Made by a program: the position numbers and the translations under genes. This document shows, piece by piece, positions 1 to 10,860 of a stretch of 64,000 nucleotides of DNA (the stretch's first letter is position 1; every line of letters starts with the position of its first letter). A model generated the notes under the pieces. The model was not told the origin of the DNA. It worked only from the letters and a program-made list of their open reading frames with translations, and made no database searches. The stretch comes from Poa pratensis (taxonomy: Eukaryota; Streptophyta; Magnoliopsida; Poales; Poaceae): positions 13,424,518 to 13,488,517 of the forward strand of contig CAMZMU010000096.1 in NCBI GenBank assembly GCA_947311845.1, given 5' to 3'.

Positions 1-2272
1 ACGATCTTCTTATCTGTGGTCAAGCACTATTCAAGAAGCCCTAGCTATGAAACATATTCTAGACTCATTTTTGTCAAATCTCCGGTCAAACCCCAGATTG
101 GGCAAATCAGGGATTCTTTTTAGCAAACATGTTCAGCCTGCTGAGATAAACGCCATCAAAGGCATTTTTTCCCGTTCAAGATATGGACGCAACCTTCATC
201 CACCTGGGTCATCCTCTCATCCTTCCTGCTAAGAACCGAGCCTCAGCTTATAATTTTGTATTTGACAAATTTAGGTCCAAGCTTAGCACTTATAAGGTAG
301 ATAAACTTTCTCACGCGGCTCCGTCTTGAACTCATCAATTCTGTTTTCTCTTCCATTCCGGTCTATTATATGTCGAATATTCTATTCTCAAAAAAGTTCA
401 TCTCTAAGCTCACAGCCATCATTCGGAATTTCTGGTGGGCTGGTATCAGAGAGGATTCGACATCCCGCAGCCTATGTTTAAAAGCTTGGAAAGACCTTTG
501 TGCTCCAAAAAAAGAGGGAGGATTAGGAATTAGAAACCTTCAGCTGTTAATCAAAGTCTCATCTTAATGTCGGCTTGGAGACTTGCTAACGATCCTTCTG
601 ACCATCTTCACCTGGTCCTTAAAGCCAAATATTTCCCAGGAGCATCTATTTGGAGACCTAACCCTAACACACCCAATCTGCTTTTTGGACTTCTGTCCTT
701 AAGGTTCTCCCCATTCTCAAAGCTCATACCTTTTATCAGATAGCTCAAGGCAACATTTCCATTTGGAATACTCCTTGGTACTCTTCTTGGGCTACGATTT
801 ATGAGGATTTAATAATTCAACCACTGGTTTTACTTACCCGGCATTAGTCAAAGACCTTTGGACCCCAAACCGTAAATCTTGGAATAATGGCCTAATTGAC
901 ACTCTTTTCACTCCTCTAGCAGCTGCGGCTATTAAGCAAACTCCTATTATTAATGCGGAAGACCCAGACCTCTTATGTTGGAAACTATCCCGTAATGGAA
1001 AATGCAATGCAAAATCTGCTTACCATGTATTCTTCAAACCTTGTATGAACAGGAGCAGGAGCAGCGACCAGAAAGGCCCTCCCAACAAGTTCTACAGGTG
1101 TTAAATCAGGTTTGGAAGAGCAAAGACATCATACCAAGAGTTCAAACGTTTGCCTGGAGAGTTCTTCAGAAATCACTTCCAACCGGGGCAAGAGCGGGAA
1201 GATTTTCAAAGCACATTCACAAAACTTGCTGCAGATGTGGAATGCAAGAAGACGAGGTACATCTGTTCTTTACTTGTCCCTTTGTCAAAGCTGCCTGGTT
1301 CATTGCACCTTGGTACATAAGAACGGAAGAAATTGTAAACCATTGCAATTCCGTAGCAGATATTATAACCTCTTTACTTGCTATGAATCATCCTTACTCA
1401 TCTATTCGCAATGTCTTCACTTACATGTGGTGCATCTGGAAATCTAGAAATGATTTTCTTTTCCAAAGAAAGAACCAGCAACCTTATCATATCTTCATTA
1501 ATTCTCAAGCTTTACTGAATAATCTTGAACTAGTCACACCTACCACTGCCAATGCACACGGAAACAAGAACTCACGATTGCAGGTTCATAATCAAAGGCT
1601 ACTGACTCCTGGGCAGGAGCAAAGCCCTCACCAAGGATCCACGTTAACACCTGACTTTTTTCCCAAAGACATCATTATTTTTGCAGATGCAGCGTGGAGA
1701 TGCAGGAAAGTACCAGGAAGAGAAGGGAGCGAAGCGATAGGAATAGGAGTTCACATCAGAGACAACTCACACCAGCAAAGATACGACATAAAAATTCAGG
1801 CTGCAGCACCTAATGAACTGACAGTTTTTCAGGCTGAAGAAAAGGCTTTACTTTTGGCGGCAAAACTTGCACAGGTATTCAACATCCAGGAACCGGTCTT
1901 CATTACAGACAACCAGACTCTCGCCAAGGTAGCTGCAGCAAGGAAAATGGATCAACCTCTTCTCCAATGGAATGCTAGAGCAATTCTGGCGGATTTCTAC
2001 CATGTCACTTCTAGTTTGAATTCTCTGACATTCCATGTCTCTAGGGATTATAATCAAACAGCACATAACTGCGCAGCACAGGTGCTTAGGCAAAGCCTAG
2101 ATCAACCTATCTTCAGATGCTCTAGTTCAGCTCACAATCAGAATGAATGCCCTGTACTTTCAGCTCTACAATCTATTTCTTTCCAGGACATTGTAATTGT
2201 TGCTGCAAGATGCAGCTGAGCTGAATGAAATTTGTCGCCAGTGAGGCGCCCATGTTTGTTCAAAAAAAAAAA
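1..2272 (+). mobile_element. LINE (non-LTR retrotransposon), 3' portion
   Basis: This is the 3' part of a plant L1-type LINE that enters from the left window edge. Frames at 47-232 and 370-567 resemble the region after the reverse-transcriptase core of plant LINE ORF2 (FWWAG..., then CLKAWKDLCAPKKEGGLGIRN). They are followed by the zinc-knuckle and RNase H part at 1002-2219, a short 3' UTR and an 11-nt A tract at 2262-2272. The early part is broken by frameshifts. The 5' end and upstream target-site duplication are outside the window, so the insertion site cannot be checked. The A tract directly abuts the first copy of a dispersed 80-bp repeat. Confidence 0.88.
1002..2219 (+). pseudogene. LINE ORF2 C-terminus: zf-RVT and RNase H domains
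   Basis: A 405-codon open frame that is the C-terminal part of a LINE ORF2 polyprotein. The first methionine is internal, not a real start. A zf-RVT-like region lies near residues 45-105, with a Cys-Cys-x-Cys cluster (KTCCRCGMQEDEVHLFF). A plant RVT_3-type RNase H domain follows at about residues 225-385, with an Asp near IIIFADAAW, a Glu in FQAEEKALLLA, an Asp in FITDNQTLA and a late His-Asn pair (TAHNCAAQV). In a live element it would degrade RNA in the cDNA hybrid. The frame is intact, but the upstream reverse transcriptase is broken, so the copy is dead. Confidence 0.85.
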
Positions 2273-2352
2273 CATGCCTGTGTTTCTAGTAACATTAATC
2301 TTATCTCTTTCTCTTTCCTAATAGGAGTTACCTTTCATCACCACACTTGAAA
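2273..2352 (+). repeat. dispersed ~80-bp repeat, copy 1 of 3
   Basis: Begins CATGCCTGTGTTTCTAGTAA and ends near CACCACACTTGAAA. Closely related copies lie at 8304-8372 and 9085-9165. Copies 2 and 3 are preceded by GTGAAGTCCA(A/G); here the LINE A tract replaces that flank. A pyrimidine-rich stretch ending in ATAG then GAGTTACC looks like an intron 3' end followed by an exon, but no frame was recognised. Confidence 0.7.
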
Positions 2353-2655
2353 TATTCCGATGAATAATTTGTTGTCTGAATCCACATTTATTTATTCATT
2401 GTTTAGTGAGAATTCGTTGATTAGTACGTCGTTAACCCTGAAATTAAATGATTAGGAAACTGAACTTTAGAATTGGGATTCATAATTAGAATTTGCACAG
2501 GGAAACTGAAACTGAAACTGAAATTAGGATTCATAATTCACAACTGATTACAAAAGATCACTAATACTACTAATCAGTAGCAGTGTAGTAGTTGCACTGC
2601 TACTACGCCGGCGGCGGGCTAATACTACTACTACTATTCAGTAGCAGTGCAACTA
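2353..2655. other. short local duplications, no gene seen
   Basis: AT-rich DNA with a small duplication of a GGATTCATAATT-type block (2478-2540). Two copies of GCCGGCGGCGGGCT lie at 2608-2621 and 2669-2682, among inverted runs of CAGTAGCAGTG and its complement. No coding signal was recognised. Confidence 0.5.
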
Positions 2656-2994
2656 CTACTGCTGCACAACGCCGGCGGCGGGCTCCAACTTTCTCCGCCT
2701 CTTCGCTGGCGGTGCTTCGTCGTCGTCGTCCTCCTCCTCAGAGTCGGAGTCGTCGTTCGGTGGCTCCTCCTCCTCCTCGTCTTCCTCCTCCTCCTCCTCA
2801 TCATCGTCGTCGTCGGAGTCAGGGTCGGAGTCGGAGCCATGGCCGTCCTCGCCTTGGCTGTCGCCCTCGCCGTCGTCGTCGCTGTCGAGGTTTTCTTGCC
2901 AGTGCCCGTGGCCCTCGTCCCACCACGGGATGGGGTTGCCCTCGCCGTCCGAGTCGCTCGGAATGGACTCGTTCTGCCACCACGGATCCGCCAT
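2656..2994 (-). CDS. small highly acidic hypothetical protein
   Basis: An intact 112-aa frame read from an ATG at 2994. It begins MADPWWQNESIPSDSDGEG. The middle is almost pure Asp, Glu and Ser (about residues 45-95), and a basic PPAKRRRK patch near the end resembles a nuclear localisation signal. The frame also runs 116 codons upstream of this ATG, but that extension has different composition. The MADPWW start was chosen because low-complexity acidic composition begins there and the ATG context (CCATGG) is good. No family was recognised. The surroundings are transposon-rich and another acidic-tailed frame (6904-7441) lies nearby, so a transposon-borne or captured gene is likely. Part of the open frame may simply reflect trinucleotide composition. 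Confidence 0.45.
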   Translation of the reverse strand: MADPWWQNESIPSDSDGEGNPIPWWDEGHGHWQENLDSDDDGEGDSQGEDGHGSDSDPDSDDDDDEEEEEEDEEEEEPPNDDSDSEEEDDDDEAPPAKRRRKLEPAAGVVQQ

Positions 2995-3377
2995 GGCACC
3001 GAGATTGGGGTTTTTGGGAGAGAAGAAGAGGTCGGAGAGAATGGGGTTTTTTGGGAGAGAAGTGAGAAGAACTGCTTTGAAACCGCAACACATTAGGGTT
3101 TTCATCTGTGAGGAGGATAGAGATGAATTCAGTGCGACGGCGCGTAGATCGATAACCGCCTGCCGAACCGAACAGACGGATCGAACGCTTCGTTTTCGCC
3201 CAAACCTGTGTGAAATGACTGCACATTTACAGATTATATTCGCAATGATGACATCCTGTGACCGCACTTGATGTCCAGTCGAAATGACATGCCTGTAAAT
3301 GTTCACCACGTCATCTGGTGCACCTTGACGCGTGTAGTACAAGTGTCGAACAGTTGATGTGCATTGACGTTCTGGTC

Positions 3378-5763
3378 AAATTGGCTGCAATTGTGGATAA
3401 GGCACCTGGCCCAGATGGTTTTAATGGGATGTTCATGAAAAAATGTTGGGACATTATTAAGCATGATTTTACAAACTAGCAAATGACTTCCACAAACAGG
3501 AGATTTCCTTGGAAAACATAAACTCTTATTTTCATTACTTTGGTGCCAAAGAAGCCCTCCCCTGAACAGATTAATGATTATAGGCCAATATCTTTAACTA
3601 ATGTTGGCCTTAAATTTATTACAAAACTGGTGGCAGATCGTTTGCAGCTGAGGATTCTGGAGTGTATACATAAGAACCAGTATGGGTTTATTAAGGGCAA
3701 ATCAATCCATGATTGTATAGCATGGTCCTTTGAGTACTTGCACCAATGCAAAGCTTCAAAAAGCCAATTGTGGTTCTCAAGTTGGACTTCGAGAAGGCAT
3801 TCGACTCTATTGAACATGAAGCTCTGTACTTGGTCTTGAGGCATATGGGTTTTTCAGAGACCTTTATTAAATGGGTCAAGAGTATTTTGGAGACAGGAAC
3901 ATCTTCGGTATTGGTTAATGGTGTGCCGGGAAGAAATTTCAAATGTCGTAGAGGAGTCAGGCAGGGGGATCCATTGTCACCCCTGCTTTTTTGTTCTAGG
4001 AGCTGAACTGCTACAGTACATAATCAATGATTTGCATCGAAGGGGCCTCATAAATTTGCCAATAAATGTAAGGGATACTGATTTCCCAGTGGTACAGTAT
4101 GCGGATGATACCATACTAGTTTTGGAGGCAGATGGGGCACAATTGAGTGTGCTACGGAAGGCATTACAGGATTTTACTGCTTCTACTGGTTTGGCAGTGC
4201 ATTTTCACAAATCGTGCATGCTACCGATTAATATTTCAGAGGAAACAGTGAATCAATTAGCTTCAGATTTTGGATGTGTTGTTGGTACTTTTCCATTCAC
4301 CTATCTTGGATTGCCCATGGGCACAACACGTCCGAGAATGATTGATTTGATGACATTAGTAGACAGGACGGAAAGAAAGCTTACAGCCAGCTCCACCTTC
4401 CTTGCATACGGAGGACGTTTACAATTGCTTACTTCATGCCTCTCCTCTATGCCGATATACTTTCTCTGTTCTCTAGACATTTCACCTGGCATTATCAATC
4501 AGCTTAACAGGATTCTGAGGCAGTGCCTTTGGAGGAAAAATGAAAACCAAACTAGAAGTCAGTCTCTTGCGGCCTGGGATATGATATGTAAACCGAAGAA
4601 AAGTGGTGGGCTAGGTATTATCGATTTAAAGAAGCTGAATGAGGGTTTGCTCTTAAAGCATTTGCATAAATTCTTCAATAAGGATGATGTACCTTGGGTT
4701 AACTTGGTCTGGCAGTATTATCCTGAGGGTGTACCGCATGCTGCTCCCTATGTGGCTCATTTTGGTGGCGGGATATCATGAAGTTAGTTCACAAGTATAC
4801 AAGTGTCTGTACTGTTCAGTTGCACGCTGGGGACACAGCTTCGTTCTGGTCAGATTCATGGAATGGCAGAGCTTTGTCACTGGAGTTCCCCAGGTTGTTC
4901 TCCTTTGCTTTGGAAGCAAATATTTTGTCAAGGATGTGATCAATGCAGATGATATAACCCAACTCTTTCACTTGCCGTTATCTCAGCAAGCTTTTGCAGA
5001 GTTGGGAATGATGCAGCAAATTGTTTCGCAAGTAAGTTTGAATGACGGGGGTAAGGATCAGTGGACCACGGTGTGGAAGGATGGGGTTTTTACCTATAGC
5101 CTTTACTATCGCCATTGTTTCAAGGATGTTGTGGCCAGCAAGATATATGGATATATTTGAAAGAGTAGGGTCATACTAAGATTAAAAGTCTTTGCTTGGC
5201 TCCTTGTCAGTGATCGGTTGAACACTAAAGATATGTTGCGAAGGAGACACTGGAATGTCACTGATTACCACAATTGTGTGCTATGTACAGTAGGGGTGAC
5301 TGAGGATTGGATGCACCTTTTCTTTGACTGCAATTTTAGTGTAAGAATATGGAATTTCCTGCAAATTCAGTGGGTACCTGGAGATACGTTTGAGCAGGTT
5401 TTTATCTTGACTAAGAAGAATTTTGGACAACCTTTCTTCACTGAGGTTGTCATTCTGGCTGCTTGGCACATCTGGAAACAGAGGAATGATGCTATATTTC
5501 AACATGTTATGCCAACATTTCGGTCCTGGAGGAGTAATTTTGTCCATGAGGTTACCATGCATGCGCATAGGGTGAAGTCGAAGCACATCCAGAGCTGGTT
5601 ACATGGATTGAGAATCTGCATTGAGTTTCTTTAAATTCTCTCTTGTGTATATTTGTTGTATATTGCCCTGTTGTAACCTTTAAGACTATGCTTTAAATTT
5701 CAATAAAATGCTGTGGGGCGCAAGCCTCACAGTTTTATGTTCAAAAAAATTGGCTCCAATTGA
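3378..5763 (+). mobile_element. LINE, 5'-truncated, with target-site duplications
   Basis: A second LINE, distinct from the one at the left edge. A 16-bp sequence AAATTGGCTGCAATTG (3378-3393) recurs with one mismatch right after the terminal A run (5748-5763). This fits a target-site duplication flanking an insertion of about 3394-5747. The body encodes reverse transcriptase and zinc-knuckle regions and ends with GTTTTATGTTC then A. Homology to plant LINE ORF2 (KAPGPDGF) begins right at or within the left duplication, so microhomology at the 5' junction is possible. The 5' half of the element, including ORF1 and endonuclease, is missing. Confidence 0.85.
3394..5634 (+). pseudogene. LINE reverse transcriptase, frameshifted
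   Basis: Reverse-transcriptase blocks appear in order but in several frames. KAPGPDGF lies near 3405. At 3540-3770 come PISLTNVGLKFITKLVADRL and NQYGFIKGKS. KLDFEKAFDSIEHEAL and RRGVRQGDPLSPLLF follow at 3780-3990. The catalytic VQYADDTILVLEADG lies near 4096. The C-terminal part continues to 4781 and, after a frameshift, the zinc-knuckle region occupies 5218-5634 (CVLCTVGVTEDWMHLFFDC). At least three frame changes (near 3775, 3990 and 4770) mean no full-length protein. The YADD catalytic pair is still present. Confidence 0.85.
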
Positions 5764-6850
5764 AAACGTTGTGAGACATCTAGACGTATCGCAAGCATTT
5801 TGTAAGAGAACTGACGCGATTAATTTTTTGTTTACGTGCATATCTGCGTAGGTGCATCTGTGTCACACACCAAGCGCGTTCTGGACGCGAACTGGCACCC
5901 AGAATGCGCACTCTGGGACATAAGAAGACTACGTGCACAGGCTTTTCCCTTTTTAGAATTTTTTTGAATTTTTGAAGCTCATTTCTAATATTGGTCAAAC
6001 CTAACTTTGACCAACATTTAAACAAGTTTAAAACATGAAAATGAAAAACAAAGCCTGGATCCTTCTTAGTCACTTCAAAATGAAACTTTGGTGAGGTTTT
6101 CGAAATTTTCATGTTGTAAATCCAAAACCCCTTCTCTTCACCCTTGAGTTCATACGACATAGTTTGAGATATCATATTAGATACGTGAATTATATAGACC
6201 TTGTTTATCAACTTGAATCGTTAGTATACAACATAAGAAGACTATGTGCGCAGGCTTTTCCTTTTTTGATTTTTTTTGAATTTTTGAAGCTCATTTCAAA
6301 GATTGGTCAAACCTAACTTTGACCAACATTTAAACAAGTTTAAAACATGAAAATGAAAAACTAAGTCTGGATCCTTCTTAGTCACTCCAAATAAAATTTT
6401 GACACTTTGTCAAACTTTTCAAAACCCCGTTGACTGCCTCCAAACCCCGTCCCAAACCTCACCGAACAATGACCGTCGATCTAACCCTAGCGCTGAACTG
6501 CAGCCGTCCGATCGTTCTTCTAGAAGGAATCTGGGCGATCCGCGAGAAGCTCATTCTGCGATCTGATTGGCCGCGCGCGTAGGACTAGGAAACTGAGGAT
6601 TTTGGCACACCAAATGGGGATTTTCACACATAATTGGAAACTTCAAAATGTCAATGCACAAGGCCAAATTTCTGACTTTCATCTTTGCAATTGCGTAGAT
6701 TCATGGTAGACTAAGTTGTGAATTTTGGGCACAGAAAAAAAATGAAATTTGCAAGAGTTTGACATAATTCATAATTAAAACAACTAATAACGAGACAACA
6801 TAATATTCAATGGTGCATAGTACAAAATTATAAAATAGATCAACAACTAA
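5764..6850. repeat. ~150-bp direct repeat, two copies ~310 bp apart, in AT-rich noncoding DNA
   Basis: A block starting near 5920 (ATAAGAAGACTACGTGC) and ending near 6075 recurs at about 6232-6390. It contains TTGACCAACATTTAAACAAG followed by a run of AAAACATGAAAATG. The two copies are close to identical apart from small substitutions and T-run length. Such AT-rich duplicated blocks are common in the internal parts of grass DNA transposons, but no terminal repeats were recognised. The rest of the interval (5764-5919 and 6391-6850) shows no gene. Confidence 0.6.
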
Positions 6851-6903
6851 AATTCCTTGGTACCCTTGGCCTTGCCCTTAAAACAACTAATAACAAAAAT
6901 GGA

Positions 6904-7441
6904 CTACCACTCGTCCTCGTCATCGGAAACCTCCACCGACTTGGCCTTGCCCTTGCCCTTGCCGTCGACCTCCATTGGGGCGTTGCCCTTGCTCTCCGAG
7001 CTGTTCAGAGCCTTCTGCAGGTCGTCCGCATACTTCACGGCTCTCGCCTTCTCCGCGGCTTCTGATTCGACCACAAAAGCGACCAGAGCATCCATGAGGT
7101 GTTGCTACTCGGCGGAATGCCTGGCCTGCTCCGTGGCTTGATAGTCGGCCCTGGCCCAGGCCATACCCAGGTCCATGACCTTCTCCTCCTCCTCCTCCTC
7201 CGACAGATCGATGAAGGGAATGGGATCGGGAGCAATGGCCCTGCCCTGCCCCTGCGCCTGCTCGAGGAGACTCCCCGGATTGACTAATCTCCCAGGATGA
7301 ACGAATCCTGCTCGACCTTGGAGGAGTGCGCCCACGCCCACGGCCCCTGCCGCTGCCCTCGCTCAACTCAAGATACCAAGGATAGCGGACGTGGCGGCGG
7401 CGGTTCGAGCTGGGAGTGGAGCAGCCACCACCACGAGCCAT
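6904..7441 (-). pseudogene. decayed small acidic-tailed hypothetical gene
   Basis: Three minus-strand pieces read as one decayed gene. A start at 7441 (MARGGGCSTPSS...YPWYLELSEGSG) runs into a frame change near 7300. The second frame (7341-7105) includes PDPIPFIDLSEEEEEE and ends at an in-frame TAG (7105-7107). The same frame then continues from 7104 to 6904, with a Lys-rich stretch and the C-terminal tail SVEVSDDEDEW. No family was recognised. The arrangement (Gly/Arg-rich N-terminus, acidic patches, acidic C-terminus) resembles small nuclear or transposon-associated proteins. The frame change could be a single-base sequence error; the internal stop cannot be explained that way. Confidence 0.45.
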
Positions 7442-9194
7442 GGAAAGATGAGGGACTGGGCGAGGGTGTCAAGGAGAGGAAGAGGGGATCACTGGGCGCA
7501 ATGGGAAAGGAAATGGCTCCTTTTCTAGCCATATGCGGCCTGGACGGCGTCGCGTCTGGACTGGCAGTAATGGCGACCGGGCATTGATTCGGCCCGCCAG
7601 ACTGCTCAGCTTGCGGCGGGACAGACTAGGCAAGAGAGACGCAAAGACGGCGGAGCAGATGCGCGGCTGGGCTGGCAGCGTAGGCGGCGAGGCAGCTTTT
7701 TGCCGGCCGGGGGGCACGCAATTCAAGGCGCGAGGACGGCGAGCACATGCATGGACGCGCTCGTACGACTGCATGCAAGCACTCCTCCTCCGCTGGCCCC
7801 ACTTGTAAGCTTTAAGTTGGGGACGGCGAGCAGCATGGGTGCGCACGGGTGCATGCACTTCGCTGGGCCCACATGTCACAGCTTTGTTAACGGTCAAAGG
7901 GCTTGACCGGACGGAAACCGCCGTCTTCGCCATCCGCGGGCCTCGAAAGAGCCAGGTAGGGCACGGACGAGGAAAACTACGCAGGTAGGGCACAGACAAG
8001 GAAACTAGAGCGCACCAGGGCACAGAAGTAATAAACCCTAAGACCACGGGTTAACTGTTGACCAGTGGAGCATGATGGTCGAGCTGATGGCGTTGGCCCG
8101 CGTGACAGCAACTGCGCGGACTCTTTCCCGTATGTAAAAAGCCACCCGACATGTCGCTGCAGGAGTACAGCCGGGTGATGGATCGATCGATCGTGATTCT
8201 ATACTAGTGTATTGTGGGGAAGACTATTTGTGGGGATTGGGTGAAAACAAGAATTTTACCAAGAAAATACATCCCTAGTAAACAAGGCCTAAGTGAAGTC
8301 CAACATGCTTGTGTTTCTAGTAACATTACTCTGATCTCTTTCCATATAGGAGTTACCTTTCAGCATCACACCTCATGGGGCGGCCTCCGCGACGCTCGCA
8401 GCCGCCGCTGGCCGCCTCACGGTTGCAGCCAGGGACGTACCTGTGCAGACAGTGAGCCAGCGGGCTCGCGCGGGGGTCTGCTGTGCAGTTGGCCTGGACC
8501 GCGGCAGCTCGGCGGAGCGGAGGAAGGGCACCGTGGGGAAGAGGACCACCGGCCGGAGCGGAGGAAGACCACCGTGGGGAATTTTTCATTTCTTCTTATT
8601 TTTTTCGATTTTTTATTTTCTCCAATTTTTAATTTTTTTAATTGGGCTGACATGTGGGGCCCACTGTCAATTGAGTGTTAATTTCTCTAACCTTGCCACG
8701 TCAGCCTGACTAGTGGGTCCCCCTAGTCAAAAGCGGTGTCAATTCGAGTTTAGGCGCGAATTGGGGTTTTTTGCGATCGGCTCAAAAACTTGTTGTAGGT
8801 TTTTGCGATTCAAACCAAAAGTGGTACCAAATTGGAATGAGTCGCGAAAACTGGTAGTTTTACGCTATCACCTCTCCATCGTCCATCTATCGCTGAAGGC
8901 AACGTGGGGCGAGATCGTGTGCTGCATTACTCGTGGACCACGTGCGTGTCGGCAGACGCCCTGTTGTCCGTGTTTTTTTTTTCATTCGTCGGGAAGAAAG
9001 CAAATGAGTAAGTGTAAAGTATGTGCAGGAGCCAGCGGCATGATGAAAAACACCTATCGCTCTTTCCTCATAGGTGAAGTCCAGCATGCCTGTGTTTCTA
9101 GTAACATTAATCTTATCTCTTTCTCTTTCCTGATAGGAGTTACCTTTCATCACCACACTTGAAACATATCTATGTGGCAAAGTTAGGCAGGTTG
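7442..9194. other. GC-variable intergenic DNA with two more copies of the dispersed repeat
   Basis: No convincing gene. Open frames here are short, overlap on both strands and lack recognisable domains. Copies 2 (8304-8372) and 3 (9085-9165) of the 80-bp repeat lie here, each preceded by GTGAAGTCCA(A/G). A stretch near 8650-8850 (CATGTGGGGCCCACTGTCA, later GCGCGAATTGGGGTTTTTTG) is of a kind often seen in decayed grass transposons, but it was not assigned to a family. Confidence 0.5.
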
Positions 9195-9199
9195 CACCC

Positions 9200-10843
9200 T
9201 GGTGGCTCTAGGTTGACGAGGGAATATCTCCCCGGCAACAGTGCCAGAAACAATGCTTGTACGTCACACGTCAGTTGGGAACCCCAAGAGGAAGGTATGA
9301 TGAGTGCAGCAGCAAGTTTTCCCTCAGTATGAAACCAAGGTTTAATCGAACCAGTAGGAAAACGAGGTTTGCTTCGAAGGTGTTGGTGAAGGAGTGTAGT
9401 GCGGCGCAACACCAGGGATTCCGGTGCCAACGTGGAACCTGCACAACACAATCAAATTACTTTGCCCCAACTTAACAGTGAGGTTGTCAATCTCACCGGC
9501 TTGCTGAAAACAAAGGGTTAAACGTATCGAATGGAAATGATGTTTGTTTGCATAAAACAGTAGAGAACAATGATTGCAGTAGATTGTATTTCAGATGTAA
9601 AAGAATGGACCGGGGTCCACAGTTCACTAGTGGTGTCTCTCCAATAAGATAACTAACATGCTGGGTAAACAAATTACAGCTGGGCAATTGACAATTGATA
9701 AGTGCATATAACATGCATGTGTGAGCTGTGGTGTCTACTATGAGATTCATTTGGGCATTACGACAAAGTACATAGACCGCTATCCAGCATGCATCTATGC
9801 CTAAATAGTCCACTTTCCGGTTAACATCCGTACCCCTTCCAGTATTAAGTTGCAAGCAACAGACAATTGCATTAAGTAATGTGCGTAATGTAAACAATAC
9901 ATTCATCCTTGAATAAAGCATTGCTGTTTTACCCCTAGTGGCAACAACACATCTACAACCTTAGAACTTGCTGTCACTATCCCAGGTTAAATAGAGGTTG
10001 AACCCAACTATCATGCATAAATACCCCCTCTTGGAGTTACAAGTATTCACTTGGCCAAGGCTTCAACAAGTAACGGAGAGCATGCAAGATCACAAATGAC
10101 ATAGACATGATAATATAATATTCAGCTCCACATAGGTATCAATATAAGTCAGATCCCAGCAAACACAACATGTAGCATTACAATAAGATGATCTTGATCA
10201 TGATAGGCAGCTCACAAGATCTAAACATGATGGCACAAGTGGAGAAGACAACCATCTAGCTACTGCTATGGACCCATAGTCCAAGGATGAACTACTCACG
10301 CATCACTCCGGAGGCGGGCATGGCGATGTAGAGCCCTCCGGTGATGATTCCCCTCTCCGGCAGGGTGCCGGGAAGAGCTTCAGAACCCCCCGAGTTAGGG
10401 TTGACGACGGCGGCGGCAGCGAATATGTTCTGGATGAAAGGCTCGGTGTTTTAGGGTTTTCACGTCTCGGGGAATAAATAGGCGAAGGGGCGATGTCGGC
10501 GGACCCCCGAGGGGCCCAAACCACAGGCGGCGCGGTGGGCCCCTGCCGCGCCGCCAGTGGTTTGGCCACCTCGTGGCTCTCTTCGTCTCTCCTTCGGACT
10601 CCGTGTACGTGCTGGAAAAATAGGGACTGGCCTTTTGTTTCGTGCAATTCCGAGAATATTTCCAGAAGTAACTTTCTGAAACCAAAAACAGCAGAAAACA
10701 GGGAACTGGCACTGTGGCATCTTGTTAATAGGTTAGTCCCAGAAAATGCATAAAAGTGATATGAAGTGTATATAAAACATGTAGCAAATGGTATAATATA
10801 AGCATGGAACAGCAGAAATTATGGATACGTTGGAGACGTATCA
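9200..10843 (-). repeat. 3' LTR of the Gypsy element
   Basis: 1644 bp. By eye it differs from the other LTR only by small indels: six single-base losses in the part matching 17101-17206, and three small changes within the first ~35 bp on the plus strand. No substitution was noticed elsewhere, which points to a very young insertion. The 142-codon minus frame inside (9493-9921) is shared unchanged by both LTRs and is not considered a gene. Confidence 0.92.
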
Positions 10844-10860
10844 AGCATCCCCAAGCTTAG
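10844..10860 (-). other. polypurine tract of the Gypsy element
   Basis: On the minus strand, AAGCTTGGGGATGCT immediately precedes the 3' LTR (TGATACG...). This is the expected site of plus-strand DNA priming. The 16-mer GCATCCCCAAGCTTAG (plus strand, 10845-10860) also occurs at 12787-12802 and 12845-12860 inside the element. Confidence 0.75.

Noticed and set aside
9493..9921. A 142-codon frame present in both LTRs
   Set aside because: Identity is explained by LTR duplication. No domain, and it lies in the LTR rather than in a coding region.
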